Below the pieces are notes generated by a model. That model ran no database searches. It saw only the letters and a program-made list of their open reading frames with translations, and had not been told where the DNA came from. Below, piece after piece: positions 43,207 to 51,045 of a stretch of DNA of 64,000 bases; positions within the stretch are counted from its first letter, which is position 1, and each line of letters begins with the position of its first letter. Origin of the DNA: Algoriphagus hitonicola (GTDB taxonomy: Bacteria > Bacteroidota > Bacteroidia > Cytophagales > Cyclobacteriaceae); contig NZ_FOPC01000018.1 of NCBI RefSeq assembly GCF_900113375.1, forward strand, positions 1 to 64,000. The letters run 5' to 3'. The position numbers and the translations under genes are program-made.

Positions 43207-46020
43207 ATGCTGAAAAGAACAAAACAACTGGTATTGCTTTTAGCCTTTCTGATTTATTCAGGAGCAGATGCGCAGCAAAAGCGATCCCTTACGCATGCAG
43301 ATTATGATGGCTGGGAAAGCCTGGGCGGTGAGAAAATCACCAAAGATGGAAAATGGGTTGGGTATTCAATTTCTCCACAGGATGGAGATGCCAGAGCTGA
43401 GATTTTACCATTCAATGATCCTTCCAAAAAAACGATTATTCATCGGGCTCAAGGCTGGGATTTTACCCCTGATGATTCATTTGCAGTGGGCAAAATAGTT
43501 CCTCAGAAAGATTCTGTTCGAGTCTTGAAGTTGAAAGAAACCAAGAAAGACGACATGCCCAGTGACAGTCTTTTTATTTTCAACCTGAAGGCTGGAGAAA
43601 TTGAAAAAATGGCGAATGTCAAATCCTTTGCTATTCCTCAAGAAGCTGGCAGCTGGGTGGCAATCCATTTTGAAAAGGAAAAGCCTGCGAAAAAAGATGA
43701 AGCTGACTCCACCGCCAAAGCTGAGAAGCCTAAAAAAACGGACGGCACCAAACTTCTGGTAAGAACACTCAATGGCGAAAAAAGCTATGAGTTTGACCGG
43801 GTAAAAAGTTATAGCTTTTCCAAAGAAGGGGAGTTTCTTCAGTATGTTTTAGCGGAAGAAGATACGCTGGACAATGCTGCAATCCACCTCCTTGACCTCA
43901 AAACCGGAGAAAGTCAAACCGTCCATGAAGGAAATACAGATTACACCCGGGTGACATTTTCGCCGAAGGCTACCTATTTGACTTTTATCTCTACCAATGA
44001 TTCCTCCAAAGCTGAGAAGCCTTATTATCAGCTTTATTTGACAAAAACGGATGAGGTTGCCCTTGAGGAATTGGTCAACAAGGATTCTCAGGGGATTTTG
44101 GAAAATGGTCGCTTAAGCAGCGATGCTGGTATTCGTTTTAGTGAAGAGGAAGACCGGATTTTCTTTGGTGTAGCTGAGGACTATGTGGATTATGCATACG
44201 AATCTGACACCACCATCCTCGATGAGGAGCGGGTGAGTTTGGATATTTGGGGATGGCAAGATGCCGAAATCCAACCCATGCAGTTGAAAAACAAATCTCG
44301 TGAGGAAAATAGATCCTACACGGCTACTATGGATTTGGCGACTAGGAAAATCACTCAGCTCGAGGATCGGGAAGTCAACAATATCATCTTGGAAAACAAG
44401 ATCGAACGGGATTTTGCTTTGGTCTGGACTGACGCGCCCTATCGGAGAAACTATTCTTGGGATATTCAGATAGGAAGAGATGTGTACATGATTGATTTTG
44501 CGACGGGTGAGAAAACCCTGGTAGAAAAATCTTTGCCGGGTTACCCTAGTCTTTCCCCCGAAGGGAAATACATCACTTGGTATGCGAATAAAGACTCCAC
44601 TTGGGTGGCCTACGATATTGCTCAAAAAAATAAGATTAATCTGACCGAAGGGCTTGATGTGGTGTTTTATGATGAATTACATGATTCACCTTCGCTTCCC
44701 GGAAGCTATAGTACAGCAGGATGGTTGGAAAACGATGAGGCGATCTTAATCAATGATCGCTATGACATCTGGAAAATCGATCCCAGAAATCCTAGCCAAG
44801 CTGTCAATATCACTCAAGGAGAGGGTAGAGCCAATTCCATTGAATTTAGAAGACTTACCCTTGATCGGGAAGAGGAATTCATTGATCCCAAGGACCCATT
44901 ATATTTGACAGCCTTCAATGAAGTGACTAAACAGTCGGGTCTGTATCGATCCTCCATTAATGCTCAAAATGCTCCTAAACAGATTTTGATGTCAGATCAC
45001 CGCTATTTTGGTTTTAACAAAGCCAAAGATTCGGATGAGATTACCGTAAGGAGAAGTACGTATCAGGAAAACCCGGATTTGCATTTGGGTGATTTGACCT
45101 TGAAGAATCTTCGAAAAGTTTCCAATCTCAACCCTCAGCAAGCTGACGTAAAGTGGGGTTCGGTTGAGCTCGTAAGCTATTTGGCCAATGATGGTACGCC
45201 GCTCCAGGGATTGTTGTTTAAGCCTGAAAACTTCGACGAAAACAAAAAATACCCCATGATGGTGTATTTCTACGAGCGAAACAGTAATGGACTGCATAAC
45301 TACCGAGCTCCTGCTCCTTCGGCATCTACGATTAATATTCCGTACTTTGTCAGCAATGACTACCTGGTTTTTGTTCCAGACATCAAATATGATCTAGGCC
45401 TTCCAGGACCGAGTGCCTACAATTGTATCATTCCTGGAGTGCAGTCTCTCGTGGCAAGAGGATTTGTGGATGCGGACAATATGGCTATTCAAGGTCAAAG
45501 CTGGGGAGGATATCAAGTGGCCTATTTGATCACGCAAACCAATATGTTTAAGGCCGCAGGAGCTGGCGCTCCAGTTGTCAATATGACCTCAGCTTATGGT
45601 GGGATCCGATGGGGAACAGGCATGAGTCGGATGTTCCAATACGAGCAAACTCAGTCTCGAATCGGAGGAACCCTCTGGGAAAAGCCGGTGTATTATCTGG
45701 AGAATTCTCCGCTGTTCTTTATGGATCGGGTGAAAACGCCGGTTTTGATCATGCACAATGATGCAGATGGATCTGTGCCTTGGTACCAGGGAATCGAAAT
45801 GTTTATGGCCCTGAAAAGATTGAACCAACCCGCTTGGTTGCTTCAGTACAATGGAGAAGATCATAACCTCCGTCAGCGCAAAAACAGAAAAGACCTTTCT
45901 GTTCGGCTAAGCCAGTTCTTCGATCACTACCTCAAAGGTGCTCCAGCTCCGCTTTGGATGACTGAAGGACTCCCAGCAGTAGAGAAAGGGAAAACTTTAA
46001 AATACGAGTTGGAGGATTGA
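43207..46020 (+). CDS. Secreted S9-family prolyl oligopeptidase-like peptidase
   Basis: 937 residues with a signal peptide ('QLVLLLAFLIYSGADAQ'). A long N-terminal beta-propeller is followed by an alpha/beta-hydrolase domain: nucleophile elbow 'AIQGQSWGGYQVAYLITQTN' (Ser), Asp in 'LIMHNDADGSVPWYQG' and His in 'LQYNGEDHNLRQRKN'. S9 peptidases release dipeptides or cleave short peptides. It is longer than DPP-type enzymes (700-750) because of a charged insertion around residues 155-180 ('KPAKKDEADSTAKAEKPKKT'). Cotranscribed with the M14 gene. Confidence 0.9.
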   Translation: MLKRTKQLVLLLAFLIYSGADAQQKRSLTHADYDGWESLGGEKITKDGKWVGYSISPQDGDARAEILPFNDPSKKTIIHRAQGWDFTPDDSFAVGKIVPQKDSVRVLKLKETKKDDMPSDSLFIFNLKAGEIEKMANVKSFAIPQEAGSWVAIHFEKEKPAKKDEADSTAKAEKPKKTDGTKLLVRTLNGEKSYEFDRVKSYSFSKEGEFLQYVLAEEDTLDNAAIHLLDLKTGESQTVHEGNTDYTRVTFSPKATYLTFISTNDSSKAEKPYYQLYLTKTDEVALEELVNKDSQGILENGRLSSDAGIRFSEEEDRIFFGVAEDYVDYAYESDTTILDEERVSLDIWGWQDAEIQPMQLKNKSREENRSYTATMDLATRKITQLEDREVNNIILENKIERDFALVWTDAPYRRNYSWDIQIGRDVYMIDFATGEKTLVEKSLPGYPSLSPEGKYITWYANKDSTWVAYDIAQKNKINLTEGLDVVFYDELHDSPSLPGSYSTAGWLENDEAILINDRYDIWKIDPRNPSQAVNITQGEGRANSIEFRRLTLDREEEFIDPKDPLYLTAFNEVTKQSGLYRSSINAQNAPKQILMSDHRYFGFNKAKDSDEITVRRSTYQENPDLHLGDLTLKNLRKVSNLNPQQADVKWGSVELVSYLANDGTPLQGLLFKPENFDENKKYPMMVYFYERNSNGLHNYRAPAPSASTINIPYFVSNDYLVFVPDIKYDLGLPGPSAYNCIIPGVQSLVARGFVDADNMAIQGQSWGGYQVAYLITQTNMFKAAGAGAPVVNMTSAYGGIRWGTGMSRMFQYEQTQSRIGGTLWEKPVYYLENSPLFFMDRVKTPVLIMHNDADGSVPWYQGIEMFMALKRLNQPAWLLQYNGEDHNLRQRKNRKDLSVRLSQFFDHYLKGAPAPLWMTEGLPAVEKGKTLKYELED

Positions 46021-46047
46021 TATGCAGTTTGTTTAATCTCAAATAAG

Positions 46048-46079
46048 AAAACCCGGCTCATAGAATTGAGCCGGGTTTT
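46048..46079. terminator. Bidirectional terminator between convergent genes
   Basis: AAAACCCGGCTCA (46048-46060) pairs perfectly with TGAGCCGGGTTTT (46067-46079). It lies between the S9 peptidase (plus) and the DUF1080 gene (minus) and can serve both. Confidence 0.85.
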
Positions 46080-46124
46080 CTGTTTCAATGGCAAAATGGC
46101 TTTTGGCTTCTTAGAATTAGGAAA

Positions 46125-46901
46125 TTAAAAATCCGTGCTCTTTCCGTCTAGATCCATTTCCTTGATCCAAACATTCCGGTAAAGAACATCATGTCCTTCT
46201 GCTTGTAATTTCAGACCTCCAGGTCTATCCGTGATGCCTTTCCCATCATCATTTCCCCCATCAAGCCCGGAGTTAGGTCCGCCCCATACTTGCTGTATGC
46301 TGACATCTTCATGGATTTTTTCACCATTGAAATAAATCGTTACCCGAGCTTTTTCTTTTAGTTCTCCATTTTCAAACCGGGCTGCTTTAAACAGAATATC
46401 ATAAGCATTCCATTTTCCCAGTCCATTATAAGCTTCCACTTTTGGCAAATGCTCATTGATCACAGCGGCCAGACCATGGAGTCCGTAATCTCCATCCAGA
46501 ATTTGGATTTCATAGCGGTTTTGGAGGTAAACTCCACTGTTTCCTCCCTCGTTTTTAATGAGAAACTCAACGTGTGCTCTGAAGTCCTCGTATTTTTTCT
46601 TGGTGACAATATCCGCCGCGCCATACTTTCCGCCAGCTCCGGCAGGGTCATTACTACTGATTGCTTTTCCCCCTGTCACAGGATCTTCGACTTCCGGCCA
46701 TTTGATCGGGTCTTCTGCCGAAAATCGAGGGCCTTTCCAGTACTCCCAGTTTTTCAACAGCATCTCCTTACTTCCATCAAGCATAAGCTCGGCTCCCTCG
46801 ATCGGTGCCACTCCCACACCGGTTTGGGAATAACCACATGAGATCATAGAGAAAACAAAGGCAGTGAAGAATAAGGTTTTTAGGTTCATTTTGGAATTCA
46901 T
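46125..46901 (-). CDS. DUF1080 (3-keto-disaccharide hydrolase-like) lipoprotein
   Basis: 258 residues. Lipobox 'FFTAFVFSMISCGYSQ' predicts an outer membrane or periplasmic lipoprotein. The concanavalin-like DUF1080 fold is recognised by 'DIVTKKKYEDFRAHVEFLIK', 'GNSGVYLQNRYEIQILDGDY' and 'WNAYDILFKAARFENGE', ending 'GLKLQAEGHDVLYRNVWIKE'. Some members hydrolyse 3-keto-glucosides; the substrate here is unknown. An inner ATG at 46889 is also possible. Confidence 0.88.
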   Translation of the reverse strand: MNSKMNLKTLFFTAFVFSMISCGYSQTGVGVAPIEGAELMLDGSKEMLLKNWEYWKGPRFSAEDPIKWPEVEDPVTGGKAISSNDPAGAGGKYGAADIVTKKKYEDFRAHVEFLIKNEGGNSGVYLQNRYEIQILDGDYGLHGLAAVINEHLPKVEAYNGLGKWNAYDILFKAARFENGELKEKARVTIYFNGEKIHEDVSIQQVWGGPNSGLDGGNDDGKGITDRPGGLKLQAEGHDVLYRNVWIKEMDLDGKSTDF

Positions 46902-47028
46902 AGTATTTTTTAATTAGGGTTGATTCGATACTTAGAATTCAATTTGGTTAAATTTAAACTAGCATAAAAAAGATTTTATTCGAATACTCTTTTTATTTTG
47001 ATTTCTAATCCCCAAACCCCAGCAAAAA

Positions 47029-47922
47029 ATGAAGTGGCAAGGCAGAAAAAAAAGCTCCAATATTGATGACCGGAGAGGTCAGAGTGGATCGGGAGGCGGA
47101 GGAATCAATCCTATGCTTTTGGGACCACTGATCAAGATCCTTTTCTCCAAGACAGGCTTGGTGATCGTTGGTATTGTGATCGTTTTCTCGGTGGTCACCG
47201 GTACCAATCCGCTGAATTTTATCGGTGGATTTCTGGGTGGGGGAGGACAAGGCTTTACTACCGAGTCATCTTATCAACCCAGTGCAGAAGAGGATGAATT
47301 GGCAGAATTCAGTTCGGTAATTCTCGCAGATACCGAACTCATTTGGAATCAGCTTCTAGAGGATTACCGGGAACCCACGCTGGTTTTATTTTCCAGGTCA
47401 GTATCTTCCGCTTGTGGCAATGCGAGTGCCGCTACCGGTCCATTTTATTGTCCTGCGGACGAAAAATTATACATTGATTTAAGCTTTTTTGAAGATATGG
47501 CGCTAAAACTCAATGCGCCGGGGGATTTTGCACAGGCCTACGTGATCGCTCATGAGGTGGGACACCATATCCAGAATCTCATGGGAATCACCGATGAAGT
47601 ACAGAGTCTACGAGGACAAGTGAGCCAAAGTGAATACAACCAATATTCGGTTCGATTGGAATTGCAAGCCGATTTTCTAGCGGGTGTTTGGGCACATCAC
47701 AGTCAAAAAACCAGCGGAATGATGGAGCAGGGCGATTTGCAAGAAGCCTTAAATGCAGCCAATGCAATTGGCGATGATCGATTGCAAAAGCGTTCAGGAG
47801 GGGATGTGGTACCCGATTCTTTTACCCATGGTACTTCTGAGCAACGCATGCGATGGTTCAAAAAAGGCTTTGAAACCGGTGAGCTCCGCCAAGGGGATAC
47901 CTTCAAAGCGGAGGATTTGTAA
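47029..47922 (+). CDS. YpfJ-family neutral zinc metallopeptidase
   Basis: 297 residues. A basic Gly-rich N-terminus ('MKWQGRKKSSNIDDRRGQSG') is followed by one membrane helix ('GLVIVGIVIVFSVVTGTNPL') and the catalytic domain with 'YVIAHEVGHHIQNLMGI' (HExxH zinc site) and 'SVRLELQADFLAGVWAHHSQ' (third ligand region). 'VSSACGNASAATGPFYCPAD' is conserved in the family. The active site should face the periplasm. Function in the cell is unknown for most members. Confidence 0.93.
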   Translation: MKWQGRKKSSNIDDRRGQSGSGGGGINPMLLGPLIKILFSKTGLVIVGIVIVFSVVTGTNPLNFIGGFLGGGGQGFTTESSYQPSAEEDELAEFSSVILADTELIWNQLLEDYREPTLVLFSRSVSSACGNASAATGPFYCPADEKLYIDLSFFEDMALKLNAPGDFAQAYVIAHEVGHHIQNLMGITDEVQSLRGQVSQSEYNQYSVRLELQADFLAGVWAHHSQKTSGMMEQGDLQEALNAANAIGDDRLQKRSGGDVVPDSFTHGTSEQRMRWFKKGFETGELRQGDTFKAEDL

Positions 47923-48039
47923 ACTCATTTAATCGGATGAGATTTCTGATTTTAAATTTCTCGCTTCAAAGCTTAGACTTTCCTGAAAACTGCCAGCTGT
48001 AACAGCAAACTTTCTTCCGTGTGTCGTCTTCTTTCTCTA

Positions 48040-48960
48040 TTAAATCTCCAATATATAGTCCAAAATTCCCGCATTTTTTCCTTTGGGCCGAGTGACCAAA
48101 AGCGGTAAGCTGTCATTGAATTGGATCAATCGCTCAGCCATACTTCCTATGAACAGAGCAGTGGCCGCAGTTCTGCCTTTTGCCCCGATAATGATTCCGT
48201 CGGCATCGATTTCCTTTGCCTTGGTGACGATTTCCTGTACGGGATCATCGTCATCATCTTTGGTGTATACCGGTGTGATGGAGATTCCTTTGGTATCTAT
48301 TTTCCGGATAAACTTTTTGTAATTGATCTCAGCGTGCATAGCCATGATCTGGGTGAATTCCTCGAAGGTTTTTCCTGTAAAATGATAGCCAGAAGGGACC
48401 GAATATACATTTTGGCAGACAATCTCTACATTACCGTGCTTTTCAGCAATCATAATGGCTTCCTCAAGCGCATCTTTAGAGTAATCCGAAAAGTCAGAAG
48501 GAACCAAAATTTTGTTCACTTTAGGAGTGGAATTTTCAGGGACGATCAGTAGGGAACAACTCGCCCGTCTCGCCAAACGAAGTGACGCAACGCCAGTACC
48601 AGGCAAGGTGACTTTTCTACCGATAATGATCATATCGGCAGATTTCTCTTCTGCCAGTTTTAATACCTTTTTTGAAAGCGATCCTTCTTTGACGATATAG
48701 TTTAAAGAAATGTCTTTTTTGCCATGGAAGTTTTCTTTTACAGCCAGCTCCATAGCTTGCTGCCGTTCATTGACCATGTTTTCGACCAGATTAGGAAACT
48801 CCTCAAGCACTTCCTTTGGTACTGTTAAGTTCTTGATCACATTGACAAAATAGACTTTCTTGGTCTGATTGACATTTGCGATAAATGCCGCATATTGGAT
48901 CAAGGTCTTGTCCAATGCGGTTTGGTCGAGGCAGACGATGAGCTTTTTGATCAAATACAT
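48040..48960 (-). CDS. Tandem universal stress protein
   Basis: 306 residues with two USP domains: about 1-145 ('KLIVCLDQTALDKTLIQYAA' and 'MIIIGRKVTLPGTGVASLRL') and about 155-290 ('ILVPSDFSDYSKDALEEAIM' and 'GIIIGAKGRTAATALFIGSM'). The G-2x-G-9x-G-S/T ATP-binding loop is complete only in the second domain. The start at 48960 ('MYLIKKLIVC') is preferred to one at 48984. It lies downstream of the candidate structured RNA, in the opposite direction. Confidence 0.85.
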   Translation of the reverse strand: MYLIKKLIVCLDQTALDKTLIQYAAFIANVNQTKKVYFVNVIKNLTVPKEVLEEFPNLVENMVNERQQAMELAVKENFHGKKDISLNYIVKEGSLSKKVLKLAEEKSADMIIIGRKVTLPGTGVASLRLARRASCSLLIVPENSTPKVNKILVPSDFSDYSKDALEEAIMIAEKHGNVEIVCQNVYSVPSGYHFTGKTFEEFTQIMAMHAEINYKKFIRKIDTKGISITPVYTKDDDDDPVQEIVTKAKEIDADGIIIGAKGRTAATALFIGSMAERLIQFNDSLPLLVTRPKGKNAGILDYILEI

Positions 48961-49213
48961 TGTTAACTGGGTTTTGCGATGCAAATTTAAGGTTAAAAAT
49001 AGAGATTGAAATAGTTTATTTTTGAAATATTATTTTGACTTTTGGTTATTTACGTTGCTGTATAGGTCCTTTGTTTTGATTTATTTATTTTTTTAGAATA
49101 TTATTTTAAAATAATTTAATTCGACCATCAGTCCGATTCGGTTTGGCTCCAATCAATTTTTTATCATGGATCAATTACCTGCCTCAAGTGTCAACTGTGC
49201 CGATTTTATCCCG

Positions 49214-49221
49214 TATATTTG
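49214..49221 (+). promoter_or_regulatory. -7 element for the candidate structured RNA
   Basis: TATATTTG, an exact match to TAnnTTTG, four bases before the first base of the closing stem. No good -33 TTG is visible at the right distance, so the promoter is only half supported. Confidence 0.5.
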
Positions 49222-49224
49222 TCT

Positions 49225-49427
49225 AAAGCTCGGGTCGCTGACATGTTCAAACTTCACAATTAACAAAATACCGAGTGAAGCCCTTTCCAAAAACAGGCCT
49301 CACCCAGAATTTTCGGGGCCTCGTCCGCAAGGACAGGATAACAGTGGAAGTTTGCGGTCTCAAGGCAGCTCAAATCTTGTCTATAAGGAGGTTTGTAACA
49401 CTCTAAGATCCGGGCTTTTTTATTTTT
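49225..49427 (+). ncRNA. Candidate structured non-coding RNA, about 200 bases
   Basis: The ends pair: AAAGCTCGGGTC (49225-49236) with GATCCGGGCTTT (49407-49418), twelve pairs with two G-U, followed by a T-run. Inside, GTTCAAAC (49245-49252) pairs with GTTTGTAAC (49391-49399, one bulge), CTTCAC (49252-49257) with GTGAAG (49275-49280), AGGC and CCC (49295-49305) with GGG and GCCT (49315-49321), GTCC-GCAA-GGAC (49323-49334) forms a GNRA tetraloop, and AAGTTTG (49348-49354) faces CAAATCTT (49371-49378). The size and end pairing recall 6S or a large riboswitch, but no known conserved core (RNase P, tmRNA, SRP, cobalamin) was found. Its 3' stem lies inside the last codons of the convergent flippase gene. 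Confidence 0.55.
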
Positions 49428-50878
49428 TGTCGCACCCACTCTAGCTCCTCTTGACCGTAAATTTTTAGCCTTGCCGCTATCCCGTATACAGCTACAATCA
49501 AGATTGATTTTATTCCCATATCTAGCAACGGATTTTCCATCGCTGGTAGATTGGATACTATAATTAGGCTAAATACCCCGATAGAAAGGATTCTCAGCGT
49601 GCTTTGATCAAAAGGAACGAAACCCAGTTTTAGCTTTAGATAAAAATACTTCAATAGATTGAATAATAACATCACCAAAGCGGATGCCAATGCCGCCCCC
49701 TCAATCCCGTAAATCGGAATTAACAGGTAATTCAGTATAATGATCGATATACTCATCAGAATAGTGGCGGTCAAGTTGAAGCGGTAATACTTGGAGAATA
49801 CCAAGATTTCTGAGTTGACCGAAAATGCCACATCAAACAGCTTTCCCAACCCAATCAAGAAAACCACCCATTTGCCACTTTCATAGATTTCCCGATTGGG
49901 GATAAAATGATAAATGTTGTCAATATTGGTCCAAAGCCCCACAAAAAGCAACAAGCATATGTAGAGTTGTCTTCGACTCACTTGCTTGTAAATCCGATTA
50001 ATTTCAGAAAATTCATTCCGCGAAAAATGATCCGCAATGACTGGCATGACCACTTGGGAAATTGCCCTCCTCGGCATTTCAATGACCAATGCCATACTGA
50101 AGGCGATGGTATAAATGGCATTGGCTTCCAGGCTAATCATCGAACTCACCATGACACTGTCGATTTTCATAATCAGGGTGGAGGCGGCTGTCGCCAAAAA
50201 AGTAATCAGACTAAATCGAAGAAAGGAACGTCGAAATTTCGGAGGAAAATTATTCCATCGAAAATCCAATTTAAGCACTCTCAGCCAGGTTAAATAACTC
50301 AACATTCCGAGTAGCGGAAGGCCATAAATGGCAATCAATCCCATCATCATCTGATCAAAACTGATCCAAGCCATCAGGAAACAAACAATCCAAAGCCCGG
50401 TCAAAATCCGGATAAATACCTCTCTGAAAAATGTCGGGATGGCTACTTTGAGAAAAGATCGGCTATAAGCATCCAAAATCGAATTCATCAGCGCCATAAA
50501 AGTGATCAGAAGCACAATCCATAAATAGGGTAGAATGTCAGGAGAATTGGAAGCAAACAGAGAAATGATTTCCTCCTGAAAAATCCAAAAAAGCAAACCC
50601 ACGACTAGAAACCCAACCAATGACAACAACAAACTGAAGCTCAAAAATGCAGATTGCCCTTGTTCTAATTTTGGAAAATATCGCGTAATCCCATGCCCCA
50701 AACCCAGTTGGGCAAAAGGCACAAAAAGAAGCGCAAGGTCTTGAATGGTCCGAAAAGTCCCGAGCTGAGACGCTTCCAGGGCATAGGGATAGAGCCAAAG
50801 TACATTGAAGTAGCCAATTACTACACCCAGGTAAGAAAAAATAGTAGTTTGAATGCTTTGATCGGCGACCTTGCCCAT
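49403..50878 (-). CDS. Polysaccharide flippase-type (Wzx/MATE) membrane protein
   Basis: 491 residues, about twelve to fourteen membrane helices. 'GVVIGYFNVLWLYPYALEAS' and 'QLGTFRTIQDLALLFVPFAQ' and 'LGHGITRYFPKLEQGQSAFL' place it in the polysaccharide biosynthesis/O-antigen exporter family. It would flip lipid-linked sugar units. No glycosyltransferases are adjacent. The last six codons overlap the 3' stem of the candidate RNA on the other strand. Confidence 0.85.
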   Translation of the reverse strand: MGKVADQSIQTTIFSYLGVVIGYFNVLWLYPYALEASQLGTFRTIQDLALLFVPFAQLGLGHGITRYFPKLEQGQSAFLSFSLLLSLVGFLVVGLLFWIFQEEIISLFASNSPDILPYLWIVLLITFMALMNSILDAYSRSFLKVAIPTFFREVFIRILTGLWIVCFLMAWISFDQMMMGLIAIYGLPLLGMLSYLTWLRVLKLDFRWNNFPPKFRRSFLRFSLITFLATAASTLIMKIDSVMVSSMISLEANAIYTIAFSMALVIEMPRRAISQVVMPVIADHFSRNEFSEINRIYKQVSRRQLYICLLLFVGLWTNIDNIYHFIPNREIYESGKWVVFLIGLGKLFDVAFSVNSEILVFSKYYRFNLTATILMSISIIILNYLLIPIYGIEGAALASALVMLLFNLLKYFYLKLKLGFVPFDQSTLRILSIGVFSLIIVSNLPAMENPLLDMGIKSILIVAVYGIAARLKIYGQEELEWVRQKIKKPGS

Positions 50879-50927
50879 GAGTTGAAATTATCAAAAAATC
50901 AGGAATCTTTTCCTTTCTTTTTAAAAA

Positions 50928-51044
50928 TCAAGGTTTGGCGCATTTGTCGCAGCCAGCTGCGGTCTTGGATTTGAAGATGTATTTACGGCCTAAATAAACC
51001 AAAGCGGCCAATACAACTATGCCCAGAATGATTTCTTGCCACAT
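50928..51044 (-). CDS. FeoB-associated Cys-rich membrane protein
   Basis: 38 residues, 'MWQEIILGIVVLAALVYLGR' followed by a basic stretch and 'TAAGCDKCAKP' at the C-terminus. One membrane helix plus a C-x-x-C pair is the hallmark of the PF12669 family, which sits next to feoB in many bacteria. Here it begins one base after the feoB stop. Its role is unknown; redox control or metal handling at FeoB is a guess. Confidence 0.88.
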   Translation of the reverse strand: MWQEIILGIVVLAALVYLGRKYIFKSKTAAGCDKCAKP

Positions 51045-51045
51045 A

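Noticed and set aside
48985-49160. A Crp-type site (TGAC-TTTTG-GTTA near 49050) upstream of the 48040 stress gene
   Set aside because: Spacing between half-sites is five, not four, and no -7 element lies at 30 bases.
49166-49444. 92-codon plus-strand frame
   Set aside because: The codons coincide with paired stems and a T-run; the translation has no family and is better explained by a structured RNA.
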